From Leishmania mexicana MHOM/GT/2001/U1103 (Eukaryota; Euglenozoa; Kinetoplastea; Trypanosomatida; Trypanosomatidae), in contig NC_018336.1 in assembly GCF_000234665.1 (NCBI RefSeq), positions 251,569 through 279,068 of the forward strand: DNA of 27,500 nucleotides, written 5' to 3'. Numbering within the stretch: the stretch's first letter is position 1; each line of letters opens with the position of its first letter. Made by a program: the position numbers and the translations under genes. The notes beneath the pieces were generated by a model, which saw only the letters and a list, made by a program, of their open reading frames with translations, was not told the DNA's origin and did no database searches. Positions 1-9,581 of this stretch are shown one piece after another.

Positions 1-2
1 GC

Positions 3-467
3 GATTACTACGAGCGCGTCATGAAAGCACCACTGCTGGATGAGAAAAACGCGTCAGGCACAGCCGTTGCGATGACGGGGTCGGTCGGCGACGCTAGCGG
101 TTTCTCGGAAGGCGCACCAGAAATAACTCCGTCAGTGGAGGGCAGCGATACCGCTTCACTTGCTGCGCCGACGCTCAATGAACGTCAAGACCGCATCGAA
201 CACGCAGCTGTTGGTCCGTCGTCGACCCCAGGATCACTGGTTGTGCCGCAGGCTGAGGCGGAGAAGGTGAAGGGCACCGTGAAGCTTGCTCCTGCTGCTG
301 AAACGGAAGCCGATGACGTCCACAGCGCCGTGCTCGCTCACGCACAACTGCTGTTCGACATGCGTCAAGCCAAGAGTCGCCGCGGCGCGAATCCCGCCAC
401 CCTTGTCGCCGCCGCGCGTCGCTGTGATGAGCGAATAGGCGCCTCTCTCTCCGCCTCGTTGTCTTAA
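3..467 (+). CDS. C-terminal part of an unrecognised protein (5' end outside window)
   Basis: The frame is open from the left edge of the window and ends at TAA 465-467, so this is the last ~154 codons of a longer gene. The ATG at 21 is in frame, but codons upstream of it are also open, so it is probably internal. The visible part is Ala/Ser/Glu/Thr-rich and looks disordered up to about codon 105. A likely amphipathic helical stretch follows, rich in Ala, Leu and Arg, and ends in a Ser-rich terminus. No catalytic motif, signal peptide or membrane segment is seen. Third positions are GC-rich like the other genes here. I do not recognise the family. That the segment is coding is fairly safe from frame and composition; function is unknown. 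Confidence 0.75.
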   Translation, partial: DYYERVMKAPLLDEKNASGTAVAMTGSVGDASGFSEGAPEITPSVEGSDTASLAAPTLNERQDRIEHAAVGPSSTPGSLVVPQAEAEKVKGTVKLAPAAETEADDVHSAVLAHAQLLFDMRQAKSRRGANPATLVAAARRCDERIGASLSASLS

Positions 468-1459
468 CCGCGTCGGTGGGGGAAGCGGCAGCGGCCGAGT
501 ATCGCGAGTGCGAGGTCTTCTTATAGTCGCCGGTATGTTTTCCTCATCCACGTGAGAATGCCTTCTACTTGCCTAGCACCTACACACGTGCGAACACCAG
601 ACGCGCACCTTCAGACTGCACAAAAGAAGATTCGCGACCTTGCTATCGCGGCACTCGGTAAGAGTGATATGGTCAGGGGCATCTGTGCGGCAGCCGTCGA
701 ACACGCTGCAAGGTGGAGCGATACCGGTGCTCGCGCATCTTGCTACCCATATTTCTTCGGGCCCTCCCTCCCTCCCTCACTCCCTCCCTCCCCGTGGCGC
801 TGGCCGATTTCCTTCGCCTTTTTGGCGACCTTGGGTAGTGGCGGAGAGCGTAATACATGCGTCTATACGGTATAAAGACACGCCACGGCTTCCATCACTT
901 CACCCCCAACACTCTGCTTGATGTCCCCTTCGATGTGCTCATTCTTTCTTCTCTCCCTACGCTCACTCCTCTTCTGCCACGGGGCTACTCGTCACCGTCA
1001 TCGCATTGCGTTGCGTGCGTGTGCTGCTGCTGCTGCTGCTCCTGCTTTCAGTGGATCTCTTGTAGCGTAAGGCACCTTATTCTGTGTGTTGTCGCGGTTG
1101 ACCGTACCATTCGTTCCCAACCATCTTTCCCATCAAAAAACAAACAAAAACAAAGCATCGAACTTTGTGTGCCCACGCTCACTCCTCTCTCTTCGTTTTC
1201 TTGTGCCGGGCCCCTCAAGCGGTCCCTGTCCGTTGCGTCTTTCTTTCCTCTACCCTGTGCGCATGTGTCTATGTCTGTCTGCCCTATACGCCACTCCTTA
1301 ATTTCGTTTACTTTCCCCCGCTCACGGTGTGCAGCGTGTTGACGTCCTCCTTTCGACCCCCTCCCAACCACCACCACCACACTTGTACATCACCGTCTGC
1401 GCTCTGGAAGAGCGAGAGCCTCACGCTCTCTCCTCAGCCCTTCATGGTCCTGTTTTGTT
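468..1459 (+). other. Spacer: 3' UTR of the first gene and intergenic DNA
   Basis: No convincing gene. It holds a CCCT-type pyrimidine run at 762-793, a CTG-type triplet run at 1022-1045 and broad CT-rich stretches from about 930 onward. The short open frames on both strands are low-complexity and mostly lack a credible ATG. It probably contains the 3' UTR and polyadenylation zone of the preceding gene, since poly(A) site choice in trypanosomatids follows the next splice acceptor. Confidence 0.6.
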
Positions 1460-1542
1460 GAACCCCTCCAACCCCCCCTCCCCCTCCCCTTCCCCTACGT
1501 GTCCCTCACCGTGCCTTCTCTCGCCCTTCCTCTCTTGTGCAG
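1460..1542 (+). promoter_or_regulatory. Probable spliced-leader acceptor (pyrimidine tract + AG) for the 1907 gene
   Basis: A long, almost pure C/T tract ends at the AG of 1541-1542. There is no ATG between this AG and 1907, so an mRNA spliced here would have a leader of about 364 nt whose first AUG is the chosen start. A second CT-rich stretch near 1706-1735 could provide alternative acceptors further downstream. Confidence 0.6.
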
Positions 1543-1906
1543 CTGAAGGAGTACTAAAGAAGACAAGCGAGGCGCAGACAAGGAAGTTGATCCTTGTCCG
1601 TGTTGCGTGGCGCGTCTCCCTATTGACCGGCTGCCGTCGAGTCGTTTCACGTTGTGGGTGTGTGTTCGCTGGCGTGGGCACTGCCGCTCCACTCATCGGC
1701 ACCGCCCCCTTCCTCCTCTCTTGCTTTCCTTGTCCAACTGCACTTCGAGTACGTGTCCTCCACATCTACTCTTCAACGCCTCATCACGCCGCCGAATACA
1801 AGGCCCAGGCCCACGCTCAGCAAAGTAGTGGCAAAGCGAGTGACTCGAAAGCGCGAGGAACCGGAGGTGTACATCGGTGTTTCGCGTGTCGTGCGACGTG
1901 TGATTG

Positions 1907-3169
1907 ATGTTCACAGATCCTTTGAACGAGCTCCTTACCGAGGCGCAGTACGAGTCGGGGCGTTCTATGCCCCCCTCCAACTGCGAGACTCCAGGTCAAA
2001 TATCGATGACAGAGGTGTTTCCCGCGCCGGAGATGCCGATCACAACGACTGCGGGGGCACTCGGCCGTGCCTACTCCTTCCACTCTGGTGACCACGGCCG
2101 GCGGCGAGCGAGCTCCTCTGTCCAAATGGCTGGGGGTATCATCAGCGTCGCCACCCACGACGGCGAGGAACTTCACTACCCCGTCGTGCAAGGACGCGCT
2201 GGCGGAAGCCTGTCGCCGCACTCGCACTCGGCGGAGTCGTCCCCGAGCATTGCCGCGCGATCGAACTTGGCAGCCCGCGTTCATCGACTCACCTCGATCA
2301 CCTCCAGATCTACGTCTTCTCATAGCATACTGCAAGGCGCGATCGACTCTGGAGGCGCTGATGAAGGCAAGATCAGCGCTGACACGCGGGAGGCCTACCG
2401 ACACAGCCGCCTCACCCCGTCATCGATTCAGCGACATCGACACGTAAGCGGTGCGACCAGCCGTACCCCGCCAGCCGCGCTCGCCTTGCGCAGTGAGCCT
2501 GTCCAGGAGTCCACGCAACCGAGCCCGACCCATGTTGCCACGCCCTCCTGGTCGATGCCGTCGACGCCGCGCCACGGAATACAGCGCACCCCCCCGTCAG
2601 GCAGACGAGCTGAGTGGTCAAGTCTGGCCGCGGATGGAGTGCTAGGCTGCAGTGCCGACGCAGGCCGATCTCAGCACACCGCACCTGAAGGTGCTCCAAT
2701 CAGGGTGGAGGAGATGGGGGTGAGCACGCCGGAGATGGCCGAGTATTTTGCCGAAAGCGCCATCGATGCGGCGCGGCGGCGCGAGTCTTCGGGGATGCTG
2801 AGCAACAGCAGCAGTGCCAGCTGGCCTATTTTCCACGAACAGGTGGTTCCTCGACGCTCGCTTCCAGAAAGAAGTTCTCAGCCTGCACCTCAGAATGACA
2901 AACACGCTTTTCTGGAGCGTTTCATGCGCTTCATGGAAGATCAGTCCGCATCGATGCAGCAGCTACACCAACGGATGGACGCGCTGGAAAGTACCAGTAA
3001 CAACCTCCTGGATCGTGTGCGAAAGATCGAGTCTCACACAGCCGCCGACGCGGGCGACATCAACCGAGTATCAGGGAAGTCTGCCTCTCCGTCCGTCACG
3101 CGCACGTCAGACTCGCTGGAGTCTGCGCCGCGGCCCTCGACCCGCGCACCGTCCAAGGCAGTCAACTAA
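1907..3169 (+). CDS. Ser/Pro-rich protein with C-terminal coiled coil, function unknown
   Basis: The gene encodes 420 residues and ends at TAA 3167-3169. I start it at ATG 1907, the first AUG after the likely splice acceptor at 1541-1542; the open frame extends one codon further, but that codon is TTG. Residues 1 to about 330 are rich in Ser, Thr, Pro, Arg and His, with many SP/TP pairs and little predicted order. Residues ~335-378 form a heptad-like amphipathic helix with Leu, Met, Ile and Val at repeating positions, which suggests a coiled coil for oligomerisation. The last ~40 residues are Ser/Thr-rich and basic. There is no signal peptide, membrane segment or enzyme motif. I do not recognise the family; scaffold or cytoskeletal roles are possible but unproven. 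Confidence 0.85.
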   Translation: MFTDPLNELLTEAQYESGRSMPPSNCETPGQISMTEVFPAPEMPITTTAGALGRAYSFHSGDHGRRRASSSVQMAGGIISVATHDGEELHYPVVQGRAGGSLSPHSHSAESSPSIAARSNLAARVHRLTSITSRSTSSHSILQGAIDSGGADEGKISADTREAYRHSRLTPSSIQRHRHVSGATSRTPPAALALRSEPVQESTQPSPTHVATPSWSMPSTPRHGIQRTPPSGRRAEWSSLAADGVLGCSADAGRSQHTAPEGAPIRVEEMGVSTPEMAEYFAESAIDAARRRESSGMLSNSSSASWPIFHEQVVPRRSLPERSSQPAPQNDKHAFLERFMRFMEDQSASMQQLHQRMDALESTSNNLLDRVRKIESHTAADAGDINRVSGKSASPSVTRTSDSLESAPRPSTRAPSKAVN

Positions 3170-4217
3170 CGTTCGTGCCAACGCGGTCGCTCTGTCGAGT
3201 GGCAGCACGAACTGTGAGGCGCAGGTGGAGACAGAGGAAGGACTTCTTTTTCGCATTTGTGTGGTTTTCGAGCGTCATTTACATCGTCGGTGGAGTGCCG
3301 CAGGCAGGCTGACCACAGGGCCTCGAAGAGTTTTGATATAGTTCAGCGACAGCGAGTAGCTCGTGCTGTCTTTCTCTGTAGTGCGCAGATGCGAGAGAGA
3401 GAGTAGAGGAGGGGACACACGTCCGTGCTCATGCAGGCGCAGCATTCATGGCATCCACAGCAGGCGTCGTTCCCGTGTGCGCAGTGAGTAAAGTAAAGCG
3501 AACATACCAGATGAACGTGGGGTCTTTTGTTTTCTTTTATCGACGGATACGCTCACCTCCCATGCCCCTGCTCTCTCTCTCGCTCGCTTGCTCTTGGCGT
3601 GCCGTATCTTCTGTCTTGGTGTTGCACGTGCTTGGCCCCCTACTGTAGTGCTACTGTGGATGCGCGAGCAAACTTCGATTCCTAAAAGCGGCCGGCCCGC
3701 ATGAGCCCCCGCGAACCTTGTTAGTTTCCTTTTTTTTTGGACACACACGTGTGTGCGTGCGTGTGTGTGTGTGCCTGCGCGATGACGACGATGTGTCTGC
3801 CGTTAGAGTTGAGTGTCAATTCTTCTTCTCTCAAGGCAATCGCACTATGCCGCTGGGAAGATAATGGAGAGGAGGGAGGGGGAGGGCGGATGTGGACTGC
3901 AATCTCGAGGGAGGTTGTGTTCTCGCCCCTCCTCCTCGCTCTGCGCCATCGGAGAATGTTATTTTATCGGCAGGCAGACATGCCTGATGGGGAGATGGGG
4001 GGGGAAGGAGGTCTTCCCGCGTCCGCTTGGCCCGTTTTCGTCTCCCCTGTCTTATCCTGTCTTCTGTACAAGACCCACAGCCCTCTTCCGCCGGTCCCGC
4101 CACCCAGAAAGCAGAGGGATAATGGAGATGAATAGGGTCGATGAGCAGGCGGCCTCCAGAAACCAGGACCGCATTTTCTCTTCTTTCCTCGGATGCCGAG
4201 CACCCCTGATGACGGGG
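3170..4217 (+). other. 3' UTR / spacer between the coiled-coil gene and SIDER-like copy 1
   Basis: No gene is supported. It contains a T9 run at 3730-3738 followed by a CA/GT microsatellite at 3741-3774, and a CT-rich stretch ending in TAG near 3640-3647 that resembles an unused or alternative splice acceptor. Purine-rich G runs occur at about 3868-3885 and 3985-4010. Open frames here are short and low-complexity. Confidence 0.55.
3730..3774 (+). repeat. T9 run plus (CA)/(GT)n microsatellite
   Basis: Nine T are followed by an alternating CA stretch and then GT/GC dinucleotides. This is typical simple sequence of trypanosomatid UTRs. Confidence 0.8.
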
Positions 4218-4776
4218 ATGGGCACACCTCTCGGTGCATGGTAGCTCAGAGTCCAGTACCTCCTCCCCCATCTCCCATCCCCATCCCTGCCAAACGCCGA
4301 GCCGCCTCTGGCGCTGACAGGGCCGAGTGCCTGCGACGCAGCGCAGCCAGGGCGGTGCATCGCTGCTGATGGCGGCGGTCAGCTCCTGGGCGGCGTGGCG
4401 TCCGGGTGATCTGCAGCCGCGAACGCCCGTGTGCGCTCTCCACATGATGGGCAGACTGTCCGCGTGACGCGAACGCATCCCACCACCCGGCCCTCGCACT
4501 GCCCGCTGGTGTGGGGAAGCCTGAGCCACCCACTCCCACCGAGGGGGAGGGGACGCACCAGGGGTGGCAGCCGGCATAGCGGGGAAGCGGCTGTGAGGCG
4601 GTGGGTGAGGGGGTAGAGCTTGAGGCAGAGAAGGTACTGAGATGACTGGGTGGGCGCATTGCTGTAATGCGTGTGCTTAGCGTTGCCTCGCCCCACGCTG
4701 GTGGGGCCTGTAACAGGCCCTGCGTAGAGCACAGTTGAGCTCGTGCTGTATGGGACATAGAACGGACACGTTGAAG
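4218..4776 (-). mobile_element. SIDER-like degenerate retroposon, copy 1
   Basis: This 559 bp block recurs at 22290-22848 with no gaps and only two differences (4303 C/T and 4636 A/G). Its length, its place in a 3' UTR and its non-coding nature fit the SIDER family of Leishmania, short truncated relatives of ingi/L1Tc retroposons. The minus strand carries a GGCTCAG motif (about 4527-4533) like the one at the head of L1Tc/ingi elements. It also has a GCTAAGC motif (complement of 4675-4681) beside two nested hairpins. I therefore infer that the element's sense strand is minus, opposite to transcription, but this is uncertain. The + strand right flank begins with six A's. No target-site duplication was found. 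SIDER2 elements in 3' UTRs are known to destabilise mRNAs, so this copy could affect the 1907-3169 mRNA if it lies within it and orientation permits. Confidence 0.72.
4704..4720 (+). repeat. Perfect hairpin inside SIDER-like copy 1
   Basis: A perfect 7-bp stem (4704-4710 with 4714-4720) encloses a 3-nt loop. It overlaps a second possible stem formed by CCCCAC and GTGGGG between about 4691 and 4706. The same structure is intact in copy 2. Confidence 0.7.
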
Positions 4777-4945
4777 AAAAAAGTGTGCTGGGCAGTGCGA
4801 GGACACCGCTATTGGTGTTTCTCATCCTGCGTGCCCTCTCCCAACGCCTCACCCTGGCTCGCCACGATCCCTGTGCCTTCAGCTCCCGCTGCCCCGCCTC
4901 GAAGCTGGGCTGATACGCGATCGGAGGTCGTCTCTACAGACTCAT

Positions 4946-4985
4946 CCCTTCTTTTGTGTCTCGTTGTCTTTGCGTATTGCCGTAG
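4946..4985 (+). promoter_or_regulatory. Possible spliced-leader acceptor upstream of the decayed gene
   Basis: A T/C-rich stretch of about 35 nt ends at the AG of 4984-4985, about 135 nt before the ATG at 5120. It supports the idea that the decayed region below was once an expressed + strand gene. Two short upstream ATG frames start in the leader, at 5021 and 5034. Confidence 0.4.
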
Positions 4986-5119
4986 GCACGACACCATTAG
5001 AACGTTCACACACGGCACCAATGAGAGGGCACTGATGTGTTTCGCCGTGGCTGGCCGACCGGTCGCCCCGCCTCCTCCAGCGGGGATTTCGGTAGTGCTC
5101 CTTTAAAAGGTAGATCACC

Positions 5120-6336
5120 ATGTCTAACCTGGCGATTTCAAGGGCTTCCGACGTCGTGGCGAGCGTCTCGAGCTCTGTGAGCCAGGAGGCGAACTCCCTC
5201 AAGCACCTGAGCCCCGCCGCCAAGGGGGTGCAGCTGAAGGCTGGAGCCAGTGATGGCAGCCAGCTGCCTTAGGAGATTCTCGACACCATCACCGTGATCG
5301 AGTAAATGGAGAGGACGCCTGATGCGCTGCTGCCGCTGCACCGCCACGTGCGCCTGCAACATAGCGAGGCCCAGTCTGCGGAAGAGGTCGACGGCGGCTA
5401 TTTGAATCTTGTCTCTGGTCTGCTGAACGAACAGGGCATGTGCCCTTCGGCGGCGACGCAGTTCCTGCCATGCGTCTGCTGTGGAGGCAAATACGGGCTG
5501 CTGACGCTGGGCCGCAGCCCTCTCCAGGCCGAGGCGCTGGGCTCGCACCAGCGCTACGACACAGAGGTGTTGGAGCACGCTCTCTTCAATTCCACGATGA
5601 CCGTTAAAAGCCGCCGAGGACCTATAGGACCGCGGGATCTAGCGGTACGAGTTCACGTGTGGCCACCACCTCGGCTATGGCGCCCCGCAGCTCGGCCGCT
5701 GCCTTGGCCGTGTCTTTTTCAGCACTGCTGACCTCGCACAACAGTGCAATGGCAAGAAGGCGGTTCAGGTGTTCACCTACGTGGACATGTGCAGGGGTGG
5801 CCGAAAGCCTCTTCTTTGCTGGCCCTTCCATCGAGCGCTTGCGCACAGCAACTATGAAGCTACTCAGGAGGGGCTGTTGCGGCCACAGCGGCGTGGAGGT
5901 GGGGGGTGGAGCGGAGGGCGCAGCTGAAGCACCGCTCTATGAACTGCCCCAAAGCGCACCTGTCCGGCAACCTGCACAGGGTCAGCATTTTCGCTGACGC
6001 GCATCAGGTAAAGGCGATGGATGCCTCGTTTGGCTTTCACGACTCTATGGATTTCGTCCTTGACACATTGGCAGCAACCTCCTTATCGACTGCATTGCCC
6101 CACCAGTCTTGCCGGAGCAACGGCACCTCCAAGAGGCCGCTCTGGTGGAAGCAGATGTGCCGTAAGTGGCAGTGTACTTTGCCATCAGCTGAGGGATCAA
6201 CTATGCGCTGCTCTGCTAAAAGTGGAGGGATGAGCGCAAGCAGACGCGAGGCGCTCTCATCGACGAGCTTCACACACCGCCGGCGGTGAAATTCACGGCA
6301 CTTGGCACACCGTCACGTGATTCGAAGCGAACCTAG
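5120..6336 (+). pseudogene. Decayed protein gene with in-frame stops and frameshifts
   Basis: An ATG at 5120 in good context (ATCACC before it) opens a frame with Leishmania-like codon use, but stops interrupt it at 5270-5272 (TAG) and 5303-5305 (TAA). It then runs on to about 5640. Protein-like sequence next appears in another frame from about 5650 to 5890, and returns to the first frame around 5940-6068. It then moves to the frame starting at 6070, which has stops near 6154, 6178 and 6205 and ends at TAG 6334-6336. At least three frameshifts and five stops are therefore needed to explain it, which argues for a dead gene of ~400 codons. I do not recognise the family; Ala/Leu/Gln-rich helical segments are seen. 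The opposite strand also reads plausibly in places (about 5095-5223), so the coding strand is likely but not certain. Codirectionality and the upstream acceptor favour +. Confidence 0.55.
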
Positions 6337-8455
6337 ACACTGGAAGAGAATGTGCACACCTGTGCAACGAGTGAACTGGGTGTTTCGCGCGTGTATGGTG
6401 CGCAACGATTGCCTGAGGCGCTGGTTTCAGCTCTTCTCTTTTGGTGGAATGCGTCTGTTTTCGACGTTTGGGTGTCTTTTCGGGTTCGGTGCCTTCGCCT
6501 CTCTGCGCATCTTACCAAGTTGCAGCTTTCACTGGATGAGTGTGCTCGTGAATGATTGCGCGTTCGGAAGGGGGAGTGGGGGGGGGCGGCGACTCCACGC
6601 CTTGTAAGCCATCATCTCCTGTCGGTAGGACGAGGCGATGATGGCGATGAAGGCTGCAAGGCGCGAAGAGGAGCAAAAGGAAACGCACCTGCCTCCGTCT
6701 TGAAAAGAAGTCCCGATGGTGCAGGTTGCCCGGTGTCGGAGAGTGCGCCTCTCGCTTTCTACGCCGTGAGAAGCCAAAAGTGTACATCAACTTCTTCTTT
6801 GCCAAACTGTCATATGCCGATTTGCCGCAGCTCTCAGCAATGGGGGGACGCGCGACGAGGGGAGCTGCCCTAACGTGCACGGTGCTGCACCTCTCATGTC
6901 GCATGACGGTCACGAACAAAGAGCGACACAATTTCCCGACAGCAGCCTTCGAGCACCAGCGGAAAAGGTTTTCGTCTCTCCGACTTTGTTTTTTTCCCGC
7001 TTCCCCGCTGCATTCGTCTTCCGTGGCCACGGCTGCTGCTCCACGCACGGGCGTGCACACTCCCACGTCTGTATACCTGTGGTACCACACACGCCCTCAT
7101 GTGTCACCCCTTCTCTTCCCTCCTCTCCCATCCACACCGACCTGAGGTGCGCATTCGTTAGCGTTTCTCATACAGTCCCCCGCACCCTCGCCCGCCCTTC
7201 ACCTCTCCACCGCAAACAACAAGCGAACAACTCAAGCCGCTGCTCAGGGAGGTGAGAAGGGTGGAGGGTGGAGCGGAGAAAGAAAAGCACTACAGCAGCA
7301 GTGACAGCACAACACAAGACACGCACACGCACACTTGATAAAGGAGCGGACCAGAAACAACAACAACACAACAAAGGGAGTGGAGCGAGCGAGAAACTCA
7401 GAGAGAAGGGGGATGAGAGCTGCGCGGAACAGTATAGCGCCCCGCAGCATCCCTATTCATCTCTACCCCTCCTCACCTAAACAGCGCTTTCTCCTTCTGA
7501 TTTCTTCGTCGTCGTCCGCTCTTGCTCCCCCTCTTCCACCCCCTCCCCTTCCCATAAGGCGTTTTTCCCTTGTTCGGCTTCTCCTTCCTACCACCACCAT
7601 CTCCATCTTCCCTCCTCGTTGCTTCCCTTTTCTGCGCGCGGTGTCGGCGTGTGTCGCTCGGCGCGTTTGATGGGGAGAGGAGAGGAGGCAACAGGTACAC
7701 ACAGCACGCAGCACGCAGCACGAAGCACGGAGGAAAAAGGAAGGAAGTGCGAGGCGAAGACAAACGGACAGTATAGCTTGTGCTCTGGCGGTTATCGCGA
7801 AATTGGGCACCACTCCCCACACGATTGCCATCGCGTTGTTCACTGGTGCGGCGTCCGTGCGTGTGCGTCTTGTGGAGGGCAGAGTGGACTGCGATCGACA
7901 CCACCGGTCACCAGGGCGTCCAGTTCTTGTTCCCGCTCTGTCTCTCTCTCTTGGCCACCCACCGCGTGTACACCACCCCCTGACAGCGCTCGCGTTGCCG
8001 CGTCGTGTACATCAGGAACGCAAATACGGTGAGGAAGAGGAAAGAAGAAAAACAACACTCAGAGTGCCCCGCGACCCCAGGCAACCTTGCACCGACCAGT
8101 GCACAGCAGCAGGCATTCAACGGAGGCTTATCATCGGCGTTACTTTTTTAGTGTTTTTGATTGGTGTCCCTCCCCGCACCGGCCGTCTCGCTGCCGTCGT
8201 TCTACTCCGTGTCGCCCTCCTTTTGACTTTCTCCTCCTCCATCGTACCCTTCCCCTTCGTCCGTCCATCTGTCTGTGTGTGTGTGCGCGCCTGCTGCTAT
8301 ACCACGGGTGTTTTTGAAGGTCGAGCGCGTGTGGCTTCGTCCCCCCTCTCTCTGTGTGTGTGGCTCCTCTCTCGCTCCGTCTTCCCCTTGCTGTCGCTCC
8401 CCTGTCCATCTTTCTTTTTTGGTCTTTTTGATTTCGAATCTTTGCTTCGCCTGCA

Positions 8456-8471
8456 CCCCCCCCCCACCCCC
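8456..8471 (+). repeat. Poly-C tract
   Basis: Ten C, one A, then five C, inside a pyrimidine-rich UTR-like stretch. Confidence 0.8.
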
Positions 8472-8672
8472 GTTCAGTCCACCCTCACTCGTGACCATTC
8501 TTCTCTCCATACCCTTGTCGATTGCCGCCTCCCCCCGCCCTCGCGACCTACTCCTTCCCCGGCTCCTTTTGCCCACACACCACCCAAACCGTGCACCTTA
8601 GCGAAGCGGAGGTGTTGTCGACCCCTCACGAACCCGCCCTTCTTTTCTTCGGTTCTCTGCATCTGTCGAGTA

Positions 8673-8706
8673 ACACGCACACACACACACACAGACACAC
8701 GCACGC
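8673..8706 (+). repeat. (CA)n microsatellite
   Basis: An imperfect CA dinucleotide array of about 34 bp with single G interruptions. Confidence 0.85.
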
Positions 8707-8810
8707 AGAAAGGGTGCACAGATGTGGAGGGAGCCGGAGTGACGTTGGTGTTTCTTCGCTGCTACACATTCCCGGTCTCTTTTCTGTACAGGCCGGCATT
8801 GCACCTGTTG

Positions 8811-8852
8811 TATGTATACATATATATATACATATACATGTGTATGTGTGTG
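8811..8852 (+). repeat. (TA)n / (TG)n alternating purine-pyrimidine array
   Basis: TATGTATACA is followed by five TA units and then TG-rich units, giving about 42 bp of strictly alternating or near-alternating purine and pyrimidine. Such AT-rich sequence is rare in this GC-rich window. Confidence 0.85.
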
Positions 8853-9361
8853 CTCCGCTGTCGTCGTGATCACTTCACTTGCGCTGTTCCTACTTTACTC
8901 ACTTCCCTTCTGCTGCTCTGTCTCTCCACCTGCCCACCTTCCCGTTTTCCTTTCCGTCTACCCGGTTCTTCAGTCGATTGGCCATTTCGCTTTCGTGGAC
9001 GGCTCGCACGTCGCGTGTGCTTCGGCTTCGAGTACTAGTACTACTTTCATCTTCCGCCCCTCCTCCCTTTTGTTGCCGTTGGTGTTGGTGTTGGCGTTGT
9101 TGTTGGCCGGGCCTTCGTGGCACACCTCGCTCTCAGTTTTGGTGGGCGGCCGTGCTCACTTTCACTTGCAGCTGTTGCAGTTTTAGGTGGAAGAAAGAAC
9201 GTGCAACGTGTCTTGACCTGTGTTTCGCTCGTTATATATATTGTTGACGTTTCGCGTCTCTGGTTGAGAGCGCAGGTGCGTGCTGGCATCTCTGCGAGCT
9301 TATTTGTGGTTGCGTGAGCACGTTGTTCAGAAGCTGATATCATGTTGGGTGAGGTGAGCTG

Positions 9362-9419
9362 GTCTCTGTTTCTCCCTTCGTATCTCTTGCACTTTCTCTC
9401 CGCGCGCGTGCGTTGGTAG
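9362..9419 (+). promoter_or_regulatory. Probable spliced-leader acceptor for the cyclin gene
   Basis: A CT-rich stretch at about 9363-9399 is followed by the AG of 9418-9419; a second AG lies at 9435-9436. No ATG occurs between 9420 and 9581, so the first AUG on either mRNA would be at 9582, giving a leader of about 150-160 nt. Confidence 0.5.
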
Positions 9420-9581
9420 CTACACTTCTCTGTTAGCACCCGACTCCGTATACCCACGCGTTGCCAACTTCCGCCCCACAACTGGGCTCTGTTGAGGGGT
9501 GCAGAGACACACACACACATAGAGGCGCACAGGCAGTCCTCTTATTCCCTTTCTCTGAGCTCTTCCCTTCGAGCGGCTGCC

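Larger units (their letters stand above)
6337..9361 (+). other. Long spacer of simple-sequence and pyrimidine-rich DNA
   Basis: About 3 kb without a supported gene. It contains a 7-bp tandem motif (four copies, 7702-7729), CA-type repeats near 7318-7335, C/T tracts throughout 7480-8640, and a GTT-type run at about 9070-9108. The longest open frame, 7803-9038, has no ATG in its first ~340 codons and its composition simply reflects the CT-rich DNA. Several tracts end in AG and could be alternative splice acceptors for the cyclin gene. I see no tRNA, snoRNA cluster or rRNA signature. Confidence 0.6.

Noticed and set aside
1022..1045. CTG-type triplet run as a possible coding repeat
   Set aside because: It lies in a spacer with no credible frame around it; it is ordinary simple sequence.
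1817..2404. Minus-strand 195-codon frame over the coiled-coil gene
   Set aside because: It is an antisense shadow caused by GC-rich third positions of the + gene, Arg-rich and without support.
3831..4577. Minus-strand 248-codon frame, resembling 21813-22649
   Set aside because: The two frames look alike only because both cross the duplicated SIDER-like block. Outside the block they are unrelated, and no splice signal supports minus-strand genes here.
7803..9038. 411-codon + strand open frame
   Set aside because: It starts at TTG and has no ATG for about 340 codons. The translation is a Pro/Leu/Ser/Cys-rich readout of CT tracts and microsatellites with no domain; it is leader or spacer DNA.
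9492..9581. 30-codon extension of the cyclin frame
   Set aside because: It begins at TTG and crosses a CA repeat. The ATG at 9582 is in strong context and is the first AUG of the leader.
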